Assembly (NCBI GenBank): GCA_028288705.1
Contig: JAQBNH010000016.1
Span: 25,709-89,708 of the forward strand
DNA: 64,000 nt
Direction of reading: 5' to 3'
Source of the DNA: Ferruginibacter sp.
GTDB lineage: Bacteria > Bacteroidota > Bacteroidia > Chitinophagales > Chitinophagaceae
Shown here: piece by piece, positions 44,886-53,451 of the stretch
Layout of the letters: every line of letters begins with the position of its first letter
Position numbering within the stretch: the stretch's first letter is position 1
Notes under the pieces: model-generated
What the model was told of the DNA's origin: nothing
The model's input: only the letters and a program-made list of their open reading frames with translations
Databases searched by the model: none
Translations under genes and position numbers: made by a program

Positions 44886-45227
44886 TTAGCTAAACAGGTC
44901 TTCGTCGTTCCTGCGGAAGTAAACTTTGTCTTCCAGGAATTCTGTAGTCGCTAAAAGAGCGGGGTTAGGCATACGCTCGTAGGCACGTGAAATTTCGATC
45001 TGCTCTTTGTTTTCGTGGATCTCTTCCAGGCTGTCTGTATGGCTGGCGAATTCTTCCAGTTTATTATGCAATTCTTCCTTGATCGTAATATTGATCTGGT
45101 TGGCACGCTTTGCAATAATGGCAATTGATTCGTACAGGTTACCAGTCTTATCTTTCAGATCGGTTAACTTTTTAGGTTCAACACTACTGCTTGTGCTAGC
45201 GCTTAGCTGACGACGTAGTTTGCTCAT
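44886..45227 (-). CDS. rpoZ: DNA-directed RNA polymerase omega subunit (RpoZ/Rpb6 type)
   Basis: Omega helps fold and stabilise the beta-prime subunit. The 113-residue product is the Bacteroidota form: a Ser-rich N-terminus, then GNLYESIAIIAKRANQINITIKEELHNKLEEF and the tail NPALLATTEFLEDKVYFR. Its ATG lies 32 bases inside the 3' end of bamD, so the two are coupled. A hairpin terminator closes this pair before coaBC. Confidence 0.9.
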   Translation of the reverse strand: MSKLRRQLSASTSSSVEPKKLTDLKDKTGNLYESIAIIAKRANQINITIKEELHNKLEEFASHTDSLEEIHENKEQIEISRAYERMPNPALLATTEFLEDKVYFRRNDEDLFS

Positions 45228-46026
45228 TTTCTATTTCTTTTATGTGATTTTTACTTAAGTTACTGTATTCCTCGGCATCTTTCAGCAGCTTGCTGTCTGG
45301 ATATCGGTCAATGAAATCTTCGTATTCTGTTGTCACTTTTGCGTACCGCTCTACCTGCTTTTCCAACACGCTCATCTTCGCGAACCGATAGTAAGATTTT
45401 ACAACTAGCAATTTGTACTCGTCTCCTTTGGCAGATTCCGGGTAATTGTTCAGCAGGTTGCCAAAGGCGATCGCTGAAGCGCGGTACTGGCCAAGATTGT
45501 AATAGAGTTGCGCTGAACGAAATTCCTTCTGCTCCAGCTTCCCCCTGCTTTTATCAATGATCTCCGTGGCGTCTTTGATACGCGGACTTCCCGGATGCTG
45601 GTTGATAAAGGTTTGCATCATATTCATCGCCTTGATCGTATTTACCTGCTCCAGTTCCAGCTTAGGGCTCTGGCGGTAAAAGCAATAGGCACGCATATAA
45701 TCTACTTCTTCTGCGCGCGGACTTGTTGGAAAAACTTCCAGGTATCCTTTAAAGAGATTTTCTGCATCCCTGAACTGATCCTGGTAGTAAAAACAATAAG
45801 CGTATTTATAATAAAGATCTTCGAATTTTTGTGAGCCTTTGTACACCGGGAATAGACCTTCGTATAACTGCTGCGCCTGGCGGTACTTCTTTTTAGCGTA
45901 ATATTCGTCTGCCTTTGTAAGCTTGTACTCTACGTCCTTACTTTTCTCAATTTTGCTGTATTTGCTACAGGATGTAAGCGCAAAAGCAACAAAAAGGATG
46001 GCGGTAATAAATCTCAGTGATCTCAT
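45196..46026 (-). CDS. bamD: Outer membrane protein assembly lipoprotein BamD
   Basis: BamD is the essential lipoprotein of the BAM complex that inserts outer-membrane barrels. The 276-residue product has lipidated Cys20 (AILFVAFALTSC) and TPR-like repeats (YYAKKKYRQAQQLYEGLF, YKYAYCFYYQDQFRDAENLFKGYLEVFPTSPRAEEVDYMRAYCFYRQSP in overlapping pieces, AIAFGNLLNNYPES). Start 46026 is chosen for the lipobox; the frame from 46155 has no signal. An excellent promoter ends just before this ATG. rpoZ begins inside its last 32 bases. Confidence 0.95.
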   Translation of the reverse strand: MRSLRFITAILFVAFALTSCSKYSKIEKSKDVEYKLTKADEYYAKKKYRQAQQLYEGLFPVYKGSQKFEDLYYKYAYCFYYQDQFRDAENLFKGYLEVFPTSPRAEEVDYMRAYCFYRQSPKLELEQVNTIKAMNMMQTFINQHPGSPRIKDATEIIDKSRGKLEQKEFRSAQLYYNLGQYRASAIAFGNLLNNYPESAKGDEYKLLVVKSYYRFAKMSVLEKQVERYAKVTTEYEDFIDRYPDSKLLKDAEEYSNLSKNHIKEIENEQTTSSAKR

Positions 46027-46035
46027 AAAGAAGTG

Positions 46036-46066
46036 CAAAATTAACAGATTTCCGTCAAAAATCAAC
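46036..46066 (-). promoter_or_regulatory. Promoter of bamD-rpoZ
   Basis: Minus-strand GTTG, 19 bases, TAATTTTG. The -7 box ends 9 bases before the bamD ATG. Confidence 0.7.
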
Positions 46067-46115
46067 CTTATTTGTTTATTCTCCAAAAGTAAATCGTTAA
46101 GGATAGTATAAAGCG

Positions 46116-46142
46116 AAAAAACCCTCCCAAAAGGGAGGGTTT
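46116..46142 (-). terminator. Terminator of the OmpA gene at 46178
   Basis: AAACCCTCCC and GGGAGGGTTT form a perfect 10-bp stem with loop AAAA, with a T-run on the minus strand. Confidence 0.95.
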
Positions 46143-46177
46143 CATCATTGAGCAAAAAGTGGAATTAAAACAAAGTT

Positions 46178-47794
46178 TTAGTTAGACTTGATGTCCACAG
46201 TATTTTTATCTCCACCACCTACTTCGCAATTCGTGCTGATACGATCTGCACTGATACCTTCTTTTTCAACAAGGTACATTTTGATAGCATCAACTCTTTT
46301 CTGGCATACTGCCTGAGAAGCTTTAGAAGCTTCAGGGTAACCATTTACATTGATATTACAAGTAGGGCTTGATTTCATTTTAGAAGCAACAGTTGCAAGC
46401 ATTGCACGGGCGTCGCTGCTTAAAGCTGAAGTTGTTCCTTTGAAAGAAAGGCTTGGGTAATCAGTTGGGCAGTTTGTAACGCCTGTACCTGTACCTGTAC
46501 CCATGTTTTTGCAACATTCTGGGTCTGGGCATTTACCAACACCATCAGCATCAACTGGTTGACACTCTGTAGGAGTGATCAGTTGTTTGTCTTTACAATC
46601 CGGAACACCATCACCATCTGTATCTTTAGTTACACCGTGTGTATCTACTGCACAACCAGCTGGAGTATTTGGTTCGCGATCTAACTGATCAACAACACCG
46701 TCGCCATCTGCATCATCAAATACTGGTTTTGGTAATTTCATGTGCTTAGGATTGTTCAATTCGCTGTAAGCATAATCCAAAGGATTCAACCACCATAATG
46801 GTTCAACAGCTTTTGCACCTAAGTTAAAGTTAAGACCTAATGAAAGGTAGTTGTAAGAATCGTTGCTGGCAGATAATGCTGCATCACCTGTTGGATGCTC
46901 TTGCCATTGTTGGCCATCCAGTAAATCGTCTTTCACGAAAGTGTGACGGTTTTCCAGGGCAAGGTTGATCCTTTTACCTAAACGGAAAGCCATACCACCG
47001 ATAACTGAAGCAGAGAATACCAATGTTTTATCGTCGCCTAAAGTAGCGCGGGTTGCACGGTGGTTCTCAGCAGGAGTTTCGTAAGTGTCGTCCATACCGT
47101 CTTTCAGTTTTTTGATAGCGTCTTTACGTTTGTCGTACTGACCGCCAACAACTGAAGCGAATAAAGTCGAATAAGTAGCGCCGTTTGCGTCTAATGCATT
47201 CACATTAGTTTCGTAAGCAGAAGCACCAAAGCCACCACCTAAGTAAAACGATACATTGCTGCGTTGTTTGTAGAAGTTGATGTTGTTCAGAGATACAAGA
47301 CCTTGCAATTGCAGATCCTGAACTTTTGCTTTGTAGTTGTAATAAACTAACTCAGCACGACGGCCTGGAATTGTTGTTCCACCCGGTAAGTAATTTGCTA
47401 CTGCAGAGTATTTAACCCAGGCTGGATTATGCTGAAAGTTTTCAGCACCACGCCAGTTTAAACCTTTTGCAGTTCCGTTAAGGTATTGTAACCTTAAAGA
47501 GAATACATGACCTAACGCTTTTCTAACGTGAGCAGCGAAACCCAAAGTTGGAAACTGGGAGTTAACGTCACCGATTACGTTAAATGCACCTGCGGAAATA
47601 CCAAGTTCCCACATGTTGCGAGGTTTTGCCGGAAAACTGTATGAGTTATTCCAGAATTCGTTTGCTTGGGGCATCTTCTTAGAAGATACTACAGAAGAAT
47701 CGTATACATCGTACCCGCTTCCTGTCTGGGCGAATGCTCCTGTCGCCAGTAACATAAACGCCATTAATAATAAATTGTACTTTTTGCTTGCCAT
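46178..47794 (-). CDS. Large OmpA-family outer membrane protein with thrombospondin type 3 repeats
   Basis: This 538-residue protein has a signal peptide (KKYNLLLMAFMLLATGAFAQ) and an N-terminal beta-barrel of about 330 residues (WELGISAGAFNVIGDVNS, YLGGGFGASAYETN, LVFSASVIGGMAFRLGKRINLALENRHTFV). A calcium-binding thrombospondin type 3 linker follows (about 355-430: DADGDGVVDQLD, DTDGDGVPDCKD, CPDPECC). The C-terminal OmpA domain (about 445-538) appears degenerate, with INVNGYPEASKASQAVCQKRVDAIKMYL replacing the usual GHTD block. It is probably an abundant envelope anchor. It has its own clean promoter and terminator. Confidence 0.93.
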   Translation of the reverse strand: MASKKYNLLLMAFMLLATGAFAQTGSGYDVYDSSVVSSKKMPQANEFWNNSYSFPAKPRNMWELGISAGAFNVIGDVNSQFPTLGFAAHVRKALGHVFSLRLQYLNGTAKGLNWRGAENFQHNPAWVKYSAVANYLPGGTTIPGRRAELVYYNYKAKVQDLQLQGLVSLNNINFYKQRSNVSFYLGGGFGASAYETNVNALDANGATYSTLFASVVGGQYDKRKDAIKKLKDGMDDTYETPAENHRATRATLGDDKTLVFSASVIGGMAFRLGKRINLALENRHTFVKDDLLDGQQWQEHPTGDAALSASNDSYNYLSLGLNFNLGAKAVEPLWWLNPLDYAYSELNNPKHMKLPKPVFDDADGDGVVDQLDREPNTPAGCAVDTHGVTKDTDGDGVPDCKDKQLITPTECQPVDADGVGKCPDPECCKNMGTGTGTGVTNCPTDYPSLSFKGTTSALSSDARAMLATVASKMKSSPTCNINVNGYPEASKASQAVCQKRVDAIKMYLVEKEGISADRISTNCEVGGGDKNTVDIKSN

Positions 47795-47840
47795 AACTAA
47801 ATGATTGATAGATTTCTAAATATACGAGTTGATTAATTCG

Positions 47841-47872
47841 CAAAAATAACGAAGTGGGCTTAACTATACAAA
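47841..47872 (-). promoter_or_regulatory. Consensus promoter of the OmpA gene
   Basis: Minus-strand TTTG, exactly 20 bases, TATTTTTG: the best Bacteroidota promoter in the window. It gives a leader of about 42 bases. Confidence 0.88.
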
Positions 47873-48058
47873 CTTTTTTAGCATTTATTTATAAGCCGGC
47901 GTCCGCTTTTTTCACGTTTTTTTAGTATATCAAGAGTTATACCAATTCACATTCGCTGCTTAAGAAAAATAAAATATCCCTAACCGTTATCCCCTCTGCT
48001 GCGCTAAAATAATTCTTGCTCCCGTTTCCTACTGGCTTAAATTGCTTCTTTTTTATCG

Positions 48059-49021
48059 ATGAAGTTTGTTACCGACATTATTGGAAAAGAGCTGAAAACC
48101 TTTGAAGGCAAGTTCTCAGACGCTGTAAAGAGCCAAACGCCGCTGCTCGACAGGATTATGAAATACATCATCAAGCGGAAAGGCAAACAGCTCCGACCGA
48201 TGTTCGTGTTTTTAAGTGCCCGCCTGCACGGGGAGGTGAATGAGAGTACGTATCGCGCAGCCGCCCTGGTAGAAATGCTCCACACAGCCACTCTCGTACA
48301 TGATGACGTGGTGGATGAGTCATTCGAACGCCGGGGTTTCTTCTCCATTAATGCCGTTTGGAAGAACAAGATCGCGGTATTAGTGGGCGATTACCTGCTC
48401 TCAAAAGGTCTGCTCCTTTCCACGACCAATGAAGATTTCCAGCACCTGCATATCCTCTCTGATGCCGTGCGCCAGATGAGTGAAGGAGAACTGATGCAGA
48501 TCGAGAAATCACGGAAACTTAACCTCGATGAAAATATCTACTTCGAGATCATCCGCAACAAAACCGCTTCCCTGCTCTCGTCGGCCTGTGCCGTAGGTGC
48601 CTACAGTGCCACGGGCAGCAAAGAAGTTTCCGACCAGATGAAGCTGTTCGGAGAAAAGGTGGGCATTGCCTTCCAGATAAAAGACGACCTGTTCGATTAT
48701 GGCACTGCTGACGTAGGAAAGCCCACCGGAAATGATATCCAGGAAAAAAAACTCACCCTGCCGCTTATTTTCACGCTCAATAAAGTAGACAAGTCAACGA
48801 AAAAAGAACTTATTTACATCATTAAAAATCAAAACCGCGACAAGAAAAAAGTGCAGCAGGTAATTGATGTAGTGGTACGCGAAGGCGGTATCCGGTACGC
48901 AGAAGAAAGAATGTTGCGTTACCGTGATGAAGCCCTGGAAATTCTTCATCTGTCTCCCCCGTCACCTGTACGCGCTGCCCTTGAAGAGCTGGTAAGATAC
49001 ACGACTGACAGAAAATATTAG
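48059..49021 (+). CDS. Polyprenyl diphosphate synthase (IspB-like)
   Basis: This 320-residue trans-prenyltransferase lengthens allylic diphosphates with isopentenyl diphosphate, here most likely for the menaquinone side chain. The first aspartate-rich motif is in LVHDDVVDESFERRG and the second in QIKDDLFDYGT, with KRKGKQLRPMFVF near the N-terminus. Chain length cannot be deduced with confidence. The residues before the first DDxxD motif lack bulky aromatics, which favours a longer product. recJ starts 1 base after the stop. Confidence 0.94.
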   Translation: MKFVTDIIGKELKTFEGKFSDAVKSQTPLLDRIMKYIIKRKGKQLRPMFVFLSARLHGEVNESTYRAAALVEMLHTATLVHDDVVDESFERRGFFSINAVWKNKIAVLVGDYLLSKGLLLSTTNEDFQHLHILSDAVRQMSEGELMQIEKSRKLNLDENIYFEIIRNKTASLLSSACAVGAYSATGSKEVSDQMKLFGEKVGIAFQIKDDLFDYGTADVGKPTGNDIQEKKLTLPLIFTLNKVDKSTKKELIYIIKNQNRDKKKVQQVIDVVVREGGIRYAEERMLRYRDEALEILHLSPPSPVRAALEELVRYTTDRKY

Positions 49022-49022
49022 A

Positions 49023-50735
49023 GTGGAAAAACGCTGGAATATATTGAGCTGGCCCGCTGAAAAAGCGGCCGCCTTACACGAATCCCTGAAGGTAAATCCC
49101 ATCCTTTGCGGCATTCTTGCCCAACGCGGGATCGACAGCTTTGACCTGGCAAAAAGTTACTTCCGCCCCTCGCTTGAATCGTTACATGACCCCTGGCTGA
49201 TGAAAGATATGGATAAGGCCGTAACCCGCATCCTGTCTGCCATTGAACAAAAAGAAAAGATCCTCGTGTTCGGAGATTATGACGTGGACGGTACAACGGC
49301 CGTAGCACTGGTTTACCAGTTCCTTTGCGGGATATATGAAGAAGCGTTTGTGGATTTTTATATCCCTCACCGGTATCGCGAAGGCTACGGTATCAGCAAG
49401 GCAGGGATCGATCATGCAGAAGAGCAGTGCTATAGTTTAATTATTTCCCTCGATTGTGGAATAAAATCCACAGAATTAGTGAGATACGCAGCGGATAAAG
49501 GCATTGATTTTATCATATGTGATCATCACCTGCCGGGATCACAGCTTCCGGCCGCAGTGGCCATCCTGAATCCCAAACAAAATGATTGCGCATATCCGTA
49601 TAAAGAACTTTGCGGCTGCGGTGTTGGCTTCAAGTTAATCACTGCGCTTGCTCAGCAACTTGCCCTGCCGAAAGAACATATTTACAAATTTCTCGACCTC
49701 GTTGCAACGGCGATTGCCGCTGATATTGTGCCGATGACCGGTGAAAACCGCATTCTCGCTTATTACGGCCTGGAAAAGATCAACAAGGATCCCTTACCGG
49801 GAATGAAGGCGCTGATCAAACTCGGCGGCGTGCAAAAGACCTTATCGATCACCAATGTCGTGTTCGTTATTGCCCCAAGGGTGAATGCAGCCGGGCGCAT
49901 GGATGATGCACGGAAGGCTGTACAACTGTTCATCGAGCAGGACGAAACCAAAGCACTGGAGCTGGCCGAAATGCTGCACTCGGATAATTCGGACAGGAAG
50001 GAAGCAGACAGCAGCATTACACAGGAAGCGCTCGAAATGATTCGTCAGGATCCGGATGCCATCAACCGCCGCTCTTCCGTTGTGTATAAAGACAGCTGGC
50101 ATAAAGGCGTCGTCGGTATCGTTGCTTCCAGACTGATTGAACATTATTACAAGCCTACGGTAGTGCTTACCCGAAATGCAGACCTGGCCACCGGCAGCGC
50201 AAGAAGCGTTGCAGGGTTTGATCTCCATGAAGCGATCTATCAATGCCGCGAATACCTGCTGGCCTATGGCGGACATTTCGCAGCAGCGGGTTTGTCCTTA
50301 TTGCCGGAACATATCCCTGCATTCAGGGAAAAATTTGAAGCCGTTGTAGCAGCAAGTATCTTGGACCATCAGCGCGTACCGGAGATCGTTATTGATGCAA
50401 CCGTTCCCTTCAACGATATCAGCCCCTCGTTTTACAATATTCTCTGCCAGATGGAGCCTTTTGGTCCGGGAAACATGCGCCCGGTATTTATCAGCCGCGG
50501 TGTGGTGGATACTGGTTATTCCAAAATACTGAAAGAAGCGCACCTCCGTTTTGTATTAAAACAAAACGGTATCATCCTGAACGGCATCGGCTTTAACATG
50601 GCAGAAAAATTTTCTTTATTACAGGCTAATCAGCCGATCGATATTGTTTACACACTCGACGAAAACGAATGGGATGGAAAGAAGACCATCCAACTCAAGA
50701 TCATAGATTTTCGTTTATCCCATTCACCCTCATAA
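49023..50735 (+). CDS. recJ: Single-stranded-DNA-specific exonuclease RecJ
   Basis: RecJ degrades single-stranded DNA 5' to 3' in recombination and repair. The 570-residue product has the DHH catalytic motifs (ILVFGDYDVDGTTAVAL, SLDCGIKSTELV, FIICDHHLPG) and the DHHA1 part (AGFDLHEAIYQC, LAYGGHFAAAGLSL). An OB-like C-terminal region (MEPFGPGNMRPVF) follows. It begins at a GTG, 1 base after the prenyl synthase stop, and is likely translationally coupled. No alternative ATG gives the full N-terminus. Confidence 0.96.
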   Translation: MEKRWNILSWPAEKAAALHESLKVNPILCGILAQRGIDSFDLAKSYFRPSLESLHDPWLMKDMDKAVTRILSAIEQKEKILVFGDYDVDGTTAVALVYQFLCGIYEEAFVDFYIPHRYREGYGISKAGIDHAEEQCYSLIISLDCGIKSTELVRYAADKGIDFIICDHHLPGSQLPAAVAILNPKQNDCAYPYKELCGCGVGFKLITALAQQLALPKEHIYKFLDLVATAIAADIVPMTGENRILAYYGLEKINKDPLPGMKALIKLGGVQKTLSITNVVFVIAPRVNAAGRMDDARKAVQLFIEQDETKALELAEMLHSDNSDRKEADSSITQEALEMIRQDPDAINRRSSVVYKDSWHKGVVGIVASRLIEHYYKPTVVLTRNADLATGSARSVAGFDLHEAIYQCREYLLAYGGHFAAAGLSLLPEHIPAFREKFEAVVAASILDHQRVPEIVIDATVPFNDISPSFYNILCQMEPFGPGNMRPVFISRGVVDTGYSKILKEAHLRFVLKQNGIILNGIGFNMAEKFSLLQANQPIDIVYTLDENEWDGKKTIQLKIIDFRLSHSPS

Positions 50736-50743
50736 AAACTAAT

Positions 50744-51400
50744 TTGAAATACCTGCAATACTTTTTTTACCTCGGCTTCAACTGGAACTTCCCCATTGCC
50801 TGGCATATTCTGCGCCACGAGATCAGCGGTGAGAAAAAATACCGGTTACAAACGACCGGTGCTGATGAATTAAAACACCTCGAAGAAAAGGGAATCGACA
50901 TCGAACATTCCACGATGTATATGCCTGCCAGTTATGATGTACTGGAAAAAGTATTCGCAACGATCGGCCTCGATCATTGCAGGCATTTTATCGATATCGG
51001 TTGCGGTAAAGGGCGCGTTCTTACAGTGGCTGCTTACCACGGCGCCAAAAAGGTTACAGGTATCGAGCTCTCTAAAAAGTTCTGCAAGGAAGCTGTTGCC
51101 AACCTGGAAAAAACAAAGGAACAATTTCCCGCACTGCAATACAATATCATAAACAACGATGCCTTTTACTACGAGGTACCGGATGATGCTGAAGTGATTT
51201 TTATGTTCAATCCCTTTGATGAAATGGTGATGAAGGCAGTATGGGAAAACATTCGCCAAAGCCTGAAGCGCGCACCGAGAAAAATGACGATCATTTACCT
51301 GAACCCCCTCTACAAACATATTTTTTTGAAAGCAGGATATAAGGAAATTTTTCACACGCAGGAACTCAACTACCTGGAAGCATCGGTTCTGGTAAAATAA
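50744..51400 (+). CDS. Class I SAM-dependent methyltransferase
   Basis: This protein of about 218 residues has the SAM motif HFIDIGCGKGRVLTVAAYHG, the acidic VTGIELS after strand 2, and IIYLNPLYKHIFLKAGY near the C-terminus. The motif IV region FMFNPFDEMVM resembles the NPF-type motif of some nucleic-acid and protein methyltransferases. Substrate is unknown. I propose the TTG at 50744, 8 bases after the recJ stop; the first in-frame ATG (50669) would overlap recJ by 67 bases. Expression is probably coupled to recJ. Confidence 0.85.
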   Translation: MKYLQYFFYLGFNWNFPIAWHILRHEISGEKKYRLQTTGADELKHLEEKGIDIEHSTMYMPASYDVLEKVFATIGLDHCRHFIDIGCGKGRVLTVAAYHGAKKVTGIELSKKFCKEAVANLEKTKEQFPALQYNIINNDAFYYEVPDDAEVIFMFNPFDEMVMKAVWENIRQSLKRAPRKMTIIYLNPLYKHIFLKAGYKEIFHTQELNYLEASVLVK

Positions 51401-51424
51401 AAAGGGCCCGACAACAGGGCCCTT
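51395..51424 (-). terminator. Terminator of htpG
   Basis: AAGGGCCC and GGGCCCTT form an 8-bp stem. Read on the minus strand it is followed by TTTTTATTTTA, which overlaps the end of the converging methyltransferase gene. Confidence 0.85.
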
Positions 51425-51444
51425 AATACATGATGCTATCAATT

Positions 51445-53259
51445 TTATTTTTCTAACAATTCCACGCTGCGATTGATAAAGTTTGTCAGGTTTTTACCCG
51501 TCAGCAACCCTTGTGAAAGCAGGGCAAGATCAGCCAGGTTTTTCACCATCTTCTCCTGCTTTGGCGCTTCTGTTTCTGCAAGGATCGTTTTAAAGATCCC
51601 ATGATTGCCATTGATCGTAAGGTTCACCTCATCCGGCATCTGTGCATAGAATGCAGCCATCCCGCCGCCCATCGATGCCATATCTTTCATCCTGCGCATT
51701 TGTTCAGGGCGTGTAGCCGTAACCGGTGGCGCGCTATCCGTTAAACCTTTTATGTCTACATTGATCTGCAATCCTTCCTGTGGTTGCTCAAATAAAGTTT
51801 TTAATTTATCCGCTTCTTCTGTTGTTAACACGCTCTCTGTTCCCTCTGCTTTATCAATCAGGTTATCCGCGATATCTGCATCCACGCGCGTGAACAACAC
51901 ATCATTCCATTTCATTTCTACGCTGTTGATAAACGCAGCATCTACCAGTGTTTCCATCTTCACAACAGAGAAACCTTTTGCCACAGCCTGCTGGATGTAG
52001 GCATCCTGCTGCACGGGATTCGTCGTGTAAAGGATCACTTGTTTGCCATCTTTGTTTTTCTGTAGTTCAGTTGCTGCCTTGTATTCATCAAGGGTATAAA
52101 ATTTTCCTGCCGTATCCTGCATCACGAAAAACTTATTGGCCTTATCCAGGAACTTATCGTCGGTCATCATACCATACTTCACGAACAACCCAAGGCTTTC
52201 CCATTTCTCTTCAAAAGCAGGGCGGTCGCTGTTGAAGATCTCTTCCAGTTTATCCGCTACTTTCTTCGTGATATGCGCGTTGATCTTTTTTACATTCGGA
52301 TCTCCCTGTAAATAACTGCGGCTCACATTCAACGGAATATCCGGGCTGTCCAGGACACCCTGCAACAACATCAAAAATTCGGGTACAATATCCTTCACTT
52401 CATCCGTTACAAAAACCTGGTTGCTGTACAACTGGATCTTGTCTTTCTGAATCTCGTGACTCTGCTTGATCTTTGGAAAATACAGGATACCCGTGAGGTT
52501 AAAAGGATAGTCTACGTTCAGGTGGATCCAGAACAACGGCGTATCGTTGTAAGGATATAATTCTTTATAAAAATTCTCGTAATCTTCTTTCGTTAACTCC
52601 GATGGTTTCTTCGTCCAGGCCGGCGCAGGATTGTTGATCTGCTTATCTTCAAAGAAGATGGGTACGGGCAGGAACTTACAGAATTTCTCCAGGACTGTCT
52701 GCACGCGATGTGCTTCTAAAAACTCCAGGCTTTCTTCGTTCAGGTGCATCACGATCGAAGTACCTCTTTCTGCTTTATCTGTTTCTTCTAAAATATATTC
52801 CGGACTGCCATCACATTCCCAGCGCACGGCTTTCGCATCCTCTTTAAAACTTTTTGTAAACACTTCCACTTTATCACTTACCATGAAAGAGCTGTAAAAA
52901 CCCAGGCCGAAATGCCCGATAATATTCGCTTCATTCTGCCCTTTATATTTCTGCAGGAATTCCTCCGCGCCACTAAAAGCTACCTGGTTCAGATATTTGT
53001 CTACCTCTTCTTCCGTCATCCCGATCCCCTTATCGGCAATGGTGAGGGTTTTATTTTCTTTATCGATGATCACGTCGATGCGCAGTTCACCCAATTCGCC
53101 TTTTGCTTCGCCGATCGAGGACAAAGTTTTTAATTTTTGCGTCGCATCAACAGCGTTGCTGACAAGTTCGCGGATAAATATGTCATGTTCACTATAGAGG
53201 AACTTCTTAATGATGGGAAAGATGTTCTCCGTCTGTACCCTGATATTTCCTTTCTGCAT
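51445..53259 (-). CDS. htpG: Chaperone HtpG (bacterial Hsp90)
   Basis: HtpG is the ATP-dependent Hsp90 chaperone. The 604-residue product has the N-terminal GHKL ATPase motifs (FIRELVSNAVDATQKL, IADKGIGMTEEEVDKYLNQVAFSG, IIGHFGLGFYSSFMVSDKV, RGTSIVMHLNEESLEF), a middle domain (WIHLNVDYPFNLTGILYFP, DIPLNVSRSYLQGD) and a C-terminal dimerisation region. It is slightly shorter than the E. coli protein, as usual for Bacteroidota. The 190-base spacer to the divergent giant gene contains the hairpins CCTC/GAGG and TTTTCCC/GGGAAAA near 53380-53426. Confidence 0.97.
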   Translation of the reverse strand: MQKGNIRVQTENIFPIIKKFLYSEHDIFIRELVSNAVDATQKLKTLSSIGEAKGELGELRIDVIIDKENKTLTIADKGIGMTEEEVDKYLNQVAFSGAEEFLQKYKGQNEANIIGHFGLGFYSSFMVSDKVEVFTKSFKEDAKAVRWECDGSPEYILEETDKAERGTSIVMHLNEESLEFLEAHRVQTVLEKFCKFLPVPIFFEDKQINNPAPAWTKKPSELTKEDYENFYKELYPYNDTPLFWIHLNVDYPFNLTGILYFPKIKQSHEIQKDKIQLYSNQVFVTDEVKDIVPEFLMLLQGVLDSPDIPLNVSRSYLQGDPNVKKINAHITKKVADKLEEIFNSDRPAFEEKWESLGLFVKYGMMTDDKFLDKANKFFVMQDTAGKFYTLDEYKAATELQKNKDGKQVILYTTNPVQQDAYIQQAVAKGFSVVKMETLVDAAFINSVEMKWNDVLFTRVDADIADNLIDKAEGTESVLTTEEADKLKTLFEQPQEGLQINVDIKGLTDSAPPVTATRPEQMRRMKDMASMGGGMAAFYAQMPDEVNLTINGNHGIFKTILAETEAPKQEKMVKNLADLALLSQGLLTGKNLTNFINRSVELLEK

Positions 53260-53451
53260 ATATATAGTTTTTGCTTCCCCCGGTCAAATTGGGTGCCATT
53301 GTAAATTGTCTGACAGGATGGCAATGGTAATAAATAAATAATGCCGGCGCCGTTAACCCTATTCATTTAAAGGTTAGTTTTAATACCTCAAAAAAACGAG
53401 GATTTTCCCGTCCCAACCGGGGAAAATAACGTTGCTTATTAAAAACATTGT

